Source: Pacificispira sp040217575
GTDB taxonomy: Bacteria > Pseudomonadota > Alphaproteobacteria > UBA8366 > Aestuariispiraceae
Assembly (NCBI GenBank): GCA_040217575.1
Contig: JAVJPW010000006.1
Location: 124,001-188,000, forward strand
Length of the DNA: 64,000 nucleotides
Direction of reading: 5' to 3'
Positions within the stretch are counted from its first letter, which is position 1; every line of letters starts with the position of its first letter. The position numbers and the translations under genes were made by a program. The notes beneath the pieces are model-generated. The model saw only the letters and a program-made list of their open reading frames with translations. It ran no database searches and had not been told where the DNA came from. Positions 18,196 through 25,721 of this stretch are shown one piece after another.

Positions 18196-18801
18196 ATGCG
18201 GCAGGCATCCGTCGAACGCAATACGAAGGAAACCCAGATTGCGGGGACCGTCGGTCTGGACGGGACCGGCGTCTATGACGTCGCAACCGGCATCGGGTTC
18301 CTGGACCATATGCTGGAACAGCTGTCCAAGCACAGCCTGATCGACCTGACGCTGAAGGCGTCCGGCGATTTGCATATCGATTTCCACCACACGACCGAAG
18401 ACAGCGGCTACGTGATCGGCGCGGCCGTCGCCCAGGCGCTGGGCGACCGCAAGGGCATCGAACGTTACGGCCATGCCTATGCCCCGATGGATGAGACGCT
18501 GAGCCGTGTCGCGCTGGACTTTTCCGGCCGGCCCTATCTGATCTGGAAGGTGAATTTCACCAAGCCGAAGCTGGGCGATTTCGACACGGAACTGTTCAAG
18601 GAATGGTTCGCCGCCTTTGCCCAGGCGGCGGGTGTGACCCTGCATGTGGAAACCCTGTATGGGGAGAACAACCACCACATCGCGGAAAGCTGCTATAAAG
18701 GTCTTGCGAGAGCCTTGAAGGCGGCGATCGCCATCGACCCGCGCAAGGCGGATCAGGTGCCGTCCACCAAAGGGTCGCTTGCGGGCGTCAAGGGCGTCTG
18801 A
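18196..18801 (+). CDS. hisB: imidazoleglycerol-phosphate dehydratase HisB
   Basis: Histidine biosynthesis step removing water from imidazoleglycerol phosphate; manganese enzyme. 201 residues, the monofunctional form. The two metal-binding repeats are visible as HMLEQLSKHS with DFHHTTED and, later, ENNHHIAESCYKGLARALK. ATG 18196 is chosen because the family starts at the RNTKETQI region. The rest of the his cluster (hisHAFE) lies 1 kb downstream, separated by bfd and bfr. Confidence 0.95.
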   Translation: MRQASVERNTKETQIAGTVGLDGTGVYDVATGIGFLDHMLEQLSKHSLIDLTLKASGDLHIDFHHTTEDSGYVIGAAVAQALGDRKGIERYGHAYAPMDETLSRVALDFSGRPYLIWKVNFTKPKLGDFDTELFKEWFAAFAQAAGVTLHVETLYGENNHHIAESCYKGLARALKAAIAIDPRKADQVPSTKGSLAGVKGV

Positions 18802-18901
18802 CGCTCACGAAAAAAGCCGTTTCCGGCCCGCTTCGCAATTGACAATCATTCTTAGTCGCGCCACATTCCTGCCAGTCACTTCGGACGGAGGGTCGGCTGG
18901 A

Positions 18902-19093
18902 ATGTATGTCTGCATTTGCAATGCGGTTTGCGACCGGCGCGTGATGGACGCGATCGAAGCAGGGAACGACAACCCCGATGCGGTCTATGCCGCATGCGGG
19001 GTGGAGCCGAACTGCCGCATGTGCGCGGAAACGATCGAAGAAATGGTCGCCGACCACAAATTGCGCGTCAGCGTTCCCGTCGCAGCGGAATAA
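18902..19093 (+). CDS. bfd: bacterioferritin-associated ferredoxin Bfd
   Basis: A 63-residue [2Fe-2S] protein that reduces the haem of bacterioferritin to release stored iron. The four ligands are in place: Cys4 and Cys6 (YVCICN), then Cys38 and Cys41 (EPNCRMCAET). ATG 18902 is the family start. The sequence upstream contains TTGACA (18839-18844) and an AT-rich CAATCATTCTTA, possibly an iron-responsive promoter. The partner bfr is next, on the other strand and convergent with it. Confidence 0.9.
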   Translation: MYVCICNAVCDRRVMDAIEAGNDNPDAVYAACGVEPNCRMCAETIEEMVADHKLRVSVPVAAE

Positions 19094-19123
19094 CCAGCTC
19101 AGAAGGGGCCGTTGGGCGGTCCC

Positions 19124-19609
19124 TTACGAATCATCCCCGCCCTTGAACATATGTTCCTGCAGGTAGTTCTGCAGACCCGTTTCGGCGATCAGACGCTGCT
19201 GGGTTTCCAGCCAGTCGATATGTTCTTCGGTATCTTCCAGAATGTCTTCGAAGATTTCCCGCGAAACATAGTCGCGTTTCTGTTCGCAGATTTCGATCGC
19301 GTCCTTCAGCATGCCCTGGTTCAGGGTTTCGACACCCAGGTCGGCTTCGACCATTTCCGGCACGTTCTGGCCAATTTTTAGGCGGCCCAGATCCTGAAGG
19401 TTCGGCAGACCGTCCAGCATCAAAATGCGTTCGATCAGCATGTCGGCGTGTTTCATTTCGCCGATCGATTCTTCGTACACTTCGTGGGCAAGGCGCTTGT
19501 AACCCCAGTCCTTCAGCATGCGGGCATGCAGGAAATACTGGTTAATCGCCGTCAGCTCATTCTTCAGAATGGCATTCAGCTGTTCGAGAACCTCTTTGTC
19601 ACCTTTCAT
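19124..19609 (-). CDS. bfr: bacterioferritin Bfr
   Basis: Haem-containing iron-storage ferritin, 161 residues, 24-mer cage in the family. Ferroxidase and haem ligands are visible: Glu18 (LKNELTAINQYFLHAR), Glu51-Met52-His54 (IGEMKHADML, with Met52 as haem ligand) and the late EEHIDWLETQ pair. ATG 19609 has the ribosome binding site GGAGAG; the longer open frame to 19708 would run into the promoter. A TGATA-N5-TATCA palindrome 84 bases upstream may be its iron-responsive operator. Confidence 0.95.
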   Translation of the reverse strand: MKGDKEVLEQLNAILKNELTAINQYFLHARMLKDWGYKRLAHEVYEESIGEMKHADMLIERILMLDGLPNLQDLGRLKIGQNVPEMVEADLGVETLNQGMLKDAIEICEQKRDYVSREIFEDILEDTEEHIDWLETQQRLIAETGLQNYLQEHMFKGGDDS

Positions 19610-19692
19610 CCCAACTCTCCTTCTTTGATTGGGGGGAGTATGGGCCATTTCACGATTCCAATCAAGGTTGCACTGCAAAGAAAATTCGGAAA

Positions 19693-19707
19693 TGATAATG
19701 AATATCA
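19693..19707. promoter_or_regulatory. candidate Fur/Irr-type iron box upstream of bfr
   Basis: TGATA (19693-19697) and TATCA (19703-19707) form a perfect inverted repeat around ATGAA, in an AT-rich patch. The half sites resemble the GATAAT-type words of Fur boxes. It lies between bfr (-) and hisH (+), about 84 and 97 bases from their starts. Motif seen; regulator identity inferred. Confidence 0.4.
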
Positions 19708-19803
19708 ATAACTTATGCCAGTGCGGTTGCGACTAATACGCACGTGCGTTTGCCGCTCGCGGCTGCTAAAAGCACCCGTGTCGAAAACAGGAGGATCAGG
19801 CCG

Positions 19804-20436
19804 GTGAAAACGGTCATCATCGATTACGGGTCGGGGAACCTGCATTCCGCCGCAAAGGCGTTTGAACGCGCGGCCGACCCCGGTATGCAGATATCCGTTA
19901 CGTCGGATGCGCGCGCGGTCGCGGCCGCCGACAGGGTGGTTCTGCCCGGAGTCGGTGCCTATGCGGACTGCCGGTCGGGACTGTTGGCGGTGGATGGCAT
20001 GATGGATGCCCTGCAACACGCCGTGACGGAAAAGGGCCGGCCGTTCTTTGGCATCTGCGTTGGCATGCAACTGATGGCCAGCCTGGGCGAAGAACATGGC
20101 GAAACACCCGGTTTCGGCTGGGTGCCGGGCCGGGTAACGGCCATACGGCCCGCCGACCCGTCACTGAAGGTCCCGCACATGGGCTGGAACACGCTGGCCA
20201 CGAAACAGGACCATGCGGTCATGGACGGAATTGATGTCGGGGCCTATTTCTATTTCGTGCACAGCTATCATCTGATGCCGGACGACGGGTCGCATCTGCT
20301 GGGGACGGTCGACTATGGCCAGCCGCTGACGGCGGCCGTCGGCCACGGCACGATGTTCGGAACCCAGTTCCACCCGGAAAAAAGCCAGGCATCGGGCCTG
20401 AAACTCATCTCCAACTTCCTGAAATGGAGCCCGTAA
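19804..20436 (+). CDS. hisH: imidazole glycerol phosphate synthase glutaminase subunit HisH
   Basis: Supplies ammonia from glutamine to HisF. 210 residues, class I glutamine amidotransferase. Nucleophile cysteine in FFGICVGMQLM, and the His-Glu part of the triad in GTQFHPEKSQ. GTG 19804 is the start: AGGAGG lies 10 bases upstream and VKTVIIDYGSGN is the family N-terminus. First gene of hisH-hisA-hisF-hisE. Confidence 0.95.
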   Translation: MKTVIIDYGSGNLHSAAKAFERAADPGMQISVTSDARAVAAADRVVLPGVGAYADCRSGLLAVDGMMDALQHAVTEKGRPFFGICVGMQLMASLGEEHGETPGFGWVPGRVTAIRPADPSLKVPHMGWNTLATKQDHAVMDGIDVGAYFYFVHSYHLMPDDGSHLLGTVDYGQPLTAAVGHGTMFGTQFHPEKSQASGLKLISNFLKWSP

Positions 20437-20441
20437 GCCCC

Positions 20442-21179
20442 ATGATCCTTTATCCCGCGATTGATCTGAAGGAAGGAAAGTGCGTCCGGCTGGAACGCGG
20501 CGACATGGCCGCGGCCACCGTCTTCAACGAAGACCCGGCGGCACAGGCCACCCAGTTCGTGGCGTCCGGCGCAAAATGGATCCATGTCGTCGACCTGGAC
20601 GGTGCTTTTTCCGGGCGGTCCGAAAATGCCGACGCGGTCACCGCGATCCTGGCCGCGGTCGGCGGAAGGGCGAATGTCCAGCTGGGCGGGGGGATCCGCA
20701 CGGTAAGCCATGTCGCGGCCTGGATCGAACGGGGTGTGTCCCGTGTGATCCTGGGAACCGTCGCGGTGAAGGACCCCGATGTCGTGCGCGCCGCCTGCAG
20801 CGCCTTCCCGGGTCAGATTGCCGTCGGTATCGACGCCAAGGGCGGGCGCGTCGCCGTCGAAGGCTGGGCCGAAGTGACGGACATGGACGTGACCGAACTC
20901 GCCAGGAAGTTCGAAGATGAAGGTGTGGCCGCCATTATCCATACCGATATCGACCGTGACGGCATCATGCAGGGCGTGAATGTCGCGGCGACCAAGGCAC
21001 TGGCCGACGCGGTATCGACGCCCGTCATTGCGTCGGGCGGGGTGTCCAGCCTGGATGATCTGCGCGGCCTGAAACAGGTCGGCGGCATTGCCGGCGCGAT
21101 CAGCGGGCGGGCGCTGTATGACGGGGCTTTCACCGTCGAAGACGCGATCGCCGTTCTAGCGGGGACAAGCGAATGTTGA
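20442..21179 (+). CDS. hisA: ProFAR isomerase HisA
   Basis: Opens the sugar ring of ProFAR to PRFAR, the substrate of HisF. 245-residue (beta/alpha)8 barrel. N-terminal catalytic aspartate in ILYPAIDLKEGKCVRL, and the matching second aspartate in IHTDIDRDGIMQG; phosphate sites GGGIR and ASGGVSS. ATG 20442 lies 5 bases after the hisH stop. The 3' end overlaps hisF by 7 bases. Confidence 0.95.
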   Translation: MILYPAIDLKEGKCVRLERGDMAAATVFNEDPAAQATQFVASGAKWIHVVDLDGAFSGRSENADAVTAILAAVGGRANVQLGGGIRTVSHVAAWIERGVSRVILGTVAVKDPDVVRAACSAFPGQIAVGIDAKGGRVAVEGWAEVTDMDVTELARKFEDEGVAAIIHTDIDRDGIMQGVNVAATKALADAVSTPVIASGGVSSLDDLRGLKQVGGIAGAISGRALYDGAFTVEDAIAVLAGTSEC

Positions 21180-21973
21180 GTGTCCGCGTCATCCCTTGTC
21201 TGGATGTGAAGGACGGGCGGGTCGTCAAGGGCGTCAATTTCGTCGACCTGGTCGATGCGGGCGACCCGGTCGAACAGGCAAAGGTCTATGACACTGCCGG
21301 CGCGGATGAACTTACCTTTCTGGACATCACCGCCAGTCATGAAAACCGCGATACGATCTTTGACGTTGTCTCACGCACGGCGGAAGTCGCCTTCATGCCG
21401 CTGACCGTCGGCGGCGGCGTGCGCACGACAGACGATATCCGGAAACTTCTGCTGGCGGGCGCGGACAAGGTGTCCATCAACACGGCCGCGGTCAAACGCC
21501 CGGAATTCGTGGCCGAAGCCGCGGAACGGTTCGGGGCGCAATGCATCGTGGTCGCGATCGACGCGAAAGCGGTTGCGCCGGACCGCTGGGAAATTTTCAC
21601 CCACGGCGGGCGGGAACCGACCGGCATCGACGCCGTTGCCTTCGCCCGGCAGGTGACGGAACTGGGTGCCGGGGAAATCCTGCTTACCTCCATGGATCGG
21701 GACGGCACGAAACAGGGCTTCAACATTCCCCTGACCCGCGCGATTGCCGACGCCGTGCCCGTGCCGGTCATTGCGTCCGGCGGGGTGGGGACGCTGGACC
21801 ATATGGTCGAAGGTGTGCGCGACGGCCATGCGTCCGCCGTGCTGGCGGCGTCCATCTTTCATTTCGGCACATTTTCCATCGCACAGGTGAAATCCCACAT
21901 GGCGGCGGCGGGTCTGCCGATCCGCCCGGTGGACGGCGGCACGGCCGCCGGGGTTGAGGAGGTACGCGCATGA
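21173..21973 (+). CDS. hisF: imidazole glycerol phosphate synthase cyclase subunit HisF
   Basis: With HisH converts PRFAR and ammonia to IGP and AICAR. 266-residue barrel. Catalytic aspartates in RVIPCLDVKDGRVVKG and LTSMDRDGTKQG; phosphate sites GGGVRT and ASGGVGT. Overlaps hisA (7 bases) and hisE (4 bases), so the order is tightly coupled. Confidence 0.96.
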   Translation: MLSVRVIPCLDVKDGRVVKGVNFVDLVDAGDPVEQAKVYDTAGADELTFLDITASHENRDTIFDVVSRTAEVAFMPLTVGGGVRTTDDIRKLLLAGADKVSINTAAVKRPEFVAEAAERFGAQCIVVAIDAKAVAPDRWEIFTHGGREPTGIDAVAFARQVTELGAGEILLTSMDRDGTKQGFNIPLTRAIADAVPVPVIASGGVGTLDHMVEGVRDGHASAVLAASIFHFGTFSIAQVKSHMAAAGLPIRPVDGGTAAGVEEVRA

Positions 21974-22302
21974 GCGACGTCGACGCAAAGGTGCTGGAAC
22001 GGCTGTTCGCCACGATAGAGGAACGCAAGGGCGCGGACCCGTCGTCATCCTATACCGCCAAACTGTTTTCCCGGGGGCGGGGCAAGATTGCCCAGAAACT
22101 GGGGGAAGAGGCGGTGGAAACCGTGATCGAAGCCATGGGCGACGACAGGGCCGCGATTGCAAGTGAAAGCGCGGACCTTCTGTACCACCTGCTGGTCCTG
22201 TGGGCCGATGCCGGCTTGAAGCCGGACGATGTCTGGGCAAAACTGGCGGAACGGGAAGGGACATCCGGACTGGTGGAGAAGGCATCCAGGTCCGATACCT
22301 GA
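21970..22302 (+). CDS. hisE: phosphoribosyl-ATP diphosphatase HisE
   Basis: Second step of histidine synthesis, hydrolysing PR-ATP to PR-AMP. 110 residues, a stand-alone MazG-like helical enzyme. The metal-binding region reads KLGEEAVETVIEA and SADLLYHLLVLW. Starts in an ATGA overlap with hisF. Confidence 0.94.
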   Translation: MSDVDAKVLERLFATIEERKGADPSSSYTAKLFSRGRGKIAQKLGEEAVETVIEAMGDDRAAIASESADLLYHLLVLWADAGLKPDDVWAKLAEREGTSGLVEKASRSDT

Positions 22303-22329
22303 CCCGGACCGGGTCATTCGGGGGCGGCA

Positions 22330-22965
22330 ATGGGTTTTGAGGCTTGGCTGGTTTTCGTCGGTGTATGGTTCCTGTCGGGCATTCCGCTGGGGCCGAACGC
22401 CATCAACTGCATCGCCGTTTCGTCCCAGGCCGGGTTTCTGAGAAGCCTTTGGTGCGTCGTCGGCATCATCATCGCCGGGCTGGTTTTCATCGCGCTGGTG
22501 TCGGTCGGGTTCGCCACAATCCTGGCGGCGCACGCGGGACTGTTCACGGCGTTGAAGGTCGCGGGCGCGCTGTACCTGATCTGGATGGGACTGTCCGCCT
22601 GGCGAAAGGCGGGACGTCCCGCAGACACGGACGCGGCCGGGGATGGCGCGCAGTCCGCATCGCGCATCGTCGTCCGGTCGATCGGCATATCGCTCAGCAA
22701 TCCAAAGGCGGTTCTGTCCTATGCGGCGGTTTTCGCCCAGTTCATTTCGGCGGACGCGCCGCTGTTCGATCAACTGGCAATTCTGACCCCCACGGCGATG
22801 GGCATCGTCGCCATCATCTATACCGCATATTGCGCCGCCGGCGTCGGCATCGCGCGGGTTCTGTCCAGTGCGCGGCGCAAGCTTGCTTTCGACCGGTTTG
22901 TGGCCGGTTTCTTTGTATTCGCCGGAACCTCGCTCATCGCGAACGAAGCGGTCCGGCGCGCCTGA
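22330..22965 (+). CDS. LysE/RhtB-family exporter
   Basis: Inner-membrane amino-acid or metabolite exporter, 211 residues, about six membrane segments. The family N-terminal motif appears as GIPLGPNAINCIAVS, and the third segment as ALYLIWMGLSAWRK. It starts 28 bases after hisE with a GGGGGCGG ribosome binding site and may be co-transcribed with the his genes. The substrate cannot be told from the sequence. Confidence 0.85.
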   Translation: MGFEAWLVFVGVWFLSGIPLGPNAINCIAVSSQAGFLRSLWCVVGIIIAGLVFIALVSVGFATILAAHAGLFTALKVAGALYLIWMGLSAWRKAGRPADTDAAGDGAQSASRIVVRSIGISLSNPKAVLSYAAVFAQFISADAPLFDQLAILTPTAMGIVAIIYTAYCAAGVGIARVLSSARRKLAFDRFVAGFFVFAGTSLIANEAVRRA

Positions 22966-22991
22966 CAACCTTGTAGTGGAAAGTGGACGGC

Positions 22992-23369
22992 ATGAGCTAC
23001 GACGACCAGAACATCTTTGCGAAAATCCTGCGCGGTGAAATCCCGTGCGACAAAGTCTATGAGGACGACTATGCGCTGGCGTTCCGGGATATCGCCCCCC
23101 AGGCACCGGTCCATGTTCTGGTCATTCCGAAAGGGCCGTATGTTTCCATGGCGGATCTGTCCGCCAATGCCAGCGATGCGGAAATCGCCGGACTGTTCCG
23201 CGCCGTCGGCGTCGTCGCGCGGCAACTGGGGCTGGATGAAACCGGCTATCGCACCATCGCCAACAACGGCCGCGACGCGCACCAGGAAGTCCCCCACCTG
23301 CATGTCCATATCTTTGGCGGGCGGTCGATGCGCGGCATGATCCCGAAGCCGAAGTCCGAAGACGGGTAA
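22992..23369 (+). CDS. histidine triad (HIT) nucleotide-binding protein
   Basis: HINT-type purine nucleoside phosphoramidase or hydrolase, 125 residues. The catalytic triad motif PHLHVHIFGG lies near the C-terminus, and NNGRDAHQEV before it is the usual lead-in. N-terminal IFAKILRGEIPCDKVYED is typical of HINT. In alphaproteobacteria a HIT gene often closes the his operon. ATG 22992 is preferred to GTG 22983. Confidence 0.92.
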   Translation: MSYDDQNIFAKILRGEIPCDKVYEDDYALAFRDIAPQAPVHVLVIPKGPYVSMADLSANASDAEIAGLFRAVGVVARQLGLDETGYRTIANNGRDAHQEVPHLHVHIFGGRSMRGMIPKPKSEDG

Positions 23370-23390
23370 GCGTGGTCGTCGCTGTTCCGT

Positions 23391-23490
23391 GTTCCCGCGA
23401 AGGCGGGAACCCATTCCGTAGACGATTGCCAAACGCATCAATAGTCGCGTGACGCTTTTTCAGCGGAATGGACCCCCGCCTTCGCGGGGA
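23391..23490. repeat. REP-like doublet of facing palindromes
   Basis: Two GC hairpins, TTCCCGC-GAAG-GCGGGAA (23392-23409) and CCCCGC-CTTC-GCGGGG (23474-23489), face each other across about 65 bases. Flanking words CCATTCCG and CGGAATGG (around 23411 and 23464) are also inverted, so the whole 100 bases is one large inverted repeat. It fills the gap between the convergent HIT and ubiG genes. It looks like a dispersed intergenic REP/BIME-type element, which could also stop both transcripts. Confidence 0.7.
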
Positions 23491-23515
23491 TGTCGCTTGA
23501 GAGAGGCGCGTCGAC

Positions 23516-24259
23516 CTATTTGACGGCAAACGCCAGATAGTTGACGTCCAGGTCGCGGGGCGCCAGGTCGAACTCGTCGGCAATCGGGTCATAGGCCATG
23601 CCGCACAGGTCGGTCACGGTCATGCCGGCCTGTCGCAGGCCCGCCGCCATTTCGGACGGTTTCACAAATTTCCGCCAGTTGTGCGTGCCGCGCGGCAGCC
23701 AGCGCAGCACATATTCCGCACCGACAACGCCCAGCGCGAAAGCCTTCACCGTGCGATTGAAGGTGGAAAGGACCATCGCGCCGCCCGGTTTCACCAAGGA
23801 AGCGGCGTCCCGCAGGAAGACGTCCACGTCGGCGACATGTTCGACCACTTCCATGTTGATGACGGCATCGAAGCGCGTGCCTTCGGCGGCCAGCGCGTCC
23901 GCGGTGATGTGACGGTAGCGGATGTCCAGTCCCATTCGGTCCGCATGGTTGCGCGCGATGTCGATCGACCGCCCGGTCGCGTCGATGCCGGTTACGTCGG
24001 CACCAAGCCGGGACAGGGGTTCGCAAATCAGCCCGCCGCCGCACCCGATGTCGCAGATGCTGAGGCCGGACAGAGGCCTGGTCGCCATGGGGTCGCGTCC
24101 GAACCGGTCACACAAACGGTCGCGGATATAACGCATCCGGACGGGATTCAGCATGTGAAGGGGTTTGAACTCGCCGTCCGCGTCCCACCACTGATCGGCG
24201 ATCGCCTCGAACTTTTCGATCTCTTCCCGGTCGACCGTCGAATGCGCGCCCGCCTGCAT
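23516..24259 (-). CDS. ubiG: ubiquinone biosynthesis O-methyltransferase UbiG
   Basis: Carries out both O-methylations in ubiquinone synthesis, using SAM. 247 residues. N-terminal EIEKFEAIADQWWDADGEF is the family signature. The SAM site reads ICDIGCGGGLICEPLSRLG, and VINMEVVEHVADV follows. Membrane-associated C-terminal part. Transcribed divergently from lysC. Confidence 0.95.
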   Translation of the reverse strand: MQAGAHSTVDREEIEKFEAIADQWWDADGEFKPLHMLNPVRMRYIRDRLCDRFGRDPMATRPLSGLSICDIGCGGGLICEPLSRLGADVTGIDATGRSIDIARNHADRMGLDIRYRHITADALAAEGTRFDAVINMEVVEHVADVDVFLRDAASLVKPGGAMVLSTFNRTVKAFALGVVGAEYVLRWLPRGTHNWRKFVKPSEMAAGLRQAGMTVTDLCGMAYDPIADEFDLAPRDLDVNYLAFAVK

Positions 24260-24410
24260 GGTCCCGATGGCTCCTGTCGGTTGGTTGCTACGCCTTGCGC
24301 CGAAACTTCCGGGCGAGTATGGATACGCCGCGCGCGGGCGGCAAGGGACCGATTGTCGCCCGCGCGTTCATTTGTTGAAACCGAATCGGATCACCGGGCT
24401 GTCTTGAGAT

Positions 24411-25631
24411 ATGGCGCGCATTGTAATGAAATTCGGCGGCACGTCGGTTGCCGACATCGGACGCATTGAAAATGCCGCGACCCGCGTCAAGCGCGAGGTC
24501 GAAGCCGGCAATGAAGTGGCCGTCATCGTTTCCGCCATGGCGGGGGTGACGAACCAGCTGGTCGGGTATGTCCAGGAAACGACGAAGCTGTACGATGCGC
24601 GGGAATATGATTCCATCGTGGCGTCGGGCGAACAGGTCGTCGCCGGGCTGATGGCGATCCGCCTGCAGTCCATGGGCATTCAGGCCCGGTCCTGGCTGGG
24701 CTGGCAGATTCCGATCCGGACCGACGAAATGCATGGCAAGGCCCGGATTGAAGACATCGAATCCGCGGAACTCATTCGCCGCATTTCGAACCAGGAAGTC
24801 GCGGTCGTCGCCGGTTTCCAGGGGGTGTCGCCGCGCGGACGGATCACGACGCTGGGCCGTGGCGGGTCCGATACGTCGGCCGTCGCATTGGCGGCGGCGC
24901 TGAACGCGGACCGCTGCGATATCTATACCGATGTGGACGGTGTCTATACGACCGACCCGCGAATCGTGCCGAAGGCGCGCAAGATCGAACGGATCAGTCA
25001 CGAAGAAATGCTGGAGATGGCGTCGCTGGGCGCGAAGGTTTTGCAAACGCGCTGCGTCGAAATTGCCATGAATCACGGTGTGCGGCTACAGGTGCTATCC
25101 TCGTTCGAGGATAAGCCGGGAACACTGGTAGTGGATGAGGAAGAGATCGTGGAACAGCAAGTCGTAAGCGGGATCGCCTACAGCCGGGACGAGGCGAAGA
25201 TAACCCTGGTGAAGGTCGCGGACAAACCCGGCGTGGCGGCAAACATCTTTGGCCCGTTGAGCGAGGCGTCGATCAATGTCGACATGATCGTCCAGTCCGT
25301 CGCGGCGGACGGCCAGCGCACCGACATGACCTTTACCGTCGCGCGAAGCGACCTGGAACGCGCGGTCGCCATTCTGACGGCCAATCATGACAGAATCGGA
25401 TATGAATCGCTTCTGTCCGACGGGGATATCGTAAAGATTTCCGTTATCGGTGTCGGCATGCGCAGTCACGCGGGCGTGGCGCAAACCATGTTCCGGACCC
25501 TTGCGGAGAAGGGCATCAATATCCAAGTGATATCCACCAGTGAAATCAAGATTTCGACCCTGGTGGGCGAAGAATACGCCGAGCTTGCGATCCGCGCGCT
25601 GCACACGGCCTATGGGCTAGACGCAGCCTGA
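24411..25631 (+). CDS. lysC: aspartate kinase LysC
   Basis: Phosphorylates aspartate at the entry of the lysine/threonine/methionine pathway. 406 residues: kinase domain (about 1-245, with VMKFGGTSVADIGRI and GRGGSDTSAVALAAAL) and two C-terminal ACT domains (about 265-405) for feedback inhibition by lysine or threonine. Monofunctional class. ptsP follows, an arrangement common in alphaproteobacteria. Confidence 0.96.
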   Translation: MARIVMKFGGTSVADIGRIENAATRVKREVEAGNEVAVIVSAMAGVTNQLVGYVQETTKLYDAREYDSIVASGEQVVAGLMAIRLQSMGIQARSWLGWQIPIRTDEMHGKARIEDIESAELIRRISNQEVAVVAGFQGVSPRGRITTLGRGGSDTSAVALAAALNADRCDIYTDVDGVYTTDPRIVPKARKIERISHEEMLEMASLGAKVLQTRCVEIAMNHGVRLQVLSSFEDKPGTLVVDEEEIVEQQVVSGIAYSRDEAKITLVKVADKPGVAANIFGPLSEASINVDMIVQSVAADGQRTDMTFTVARSDLERAVAILTANHDRIGYESLLSDGDIVKISVIGVGMRSHAGVAQTMFRTLAEKGINIQVISTSEIKISTLVGEEYAELAIRALHTAYGLDAA

Positions 25632-25721
25632 CCGCACGTGCCGGCGGGGCGCGCGAATGCGCTTCGTCGGGCCATATCGAACCCTGGCGGGAAGGGACCG
25701 GGCGGGCCCCGGTGCAAGTCT

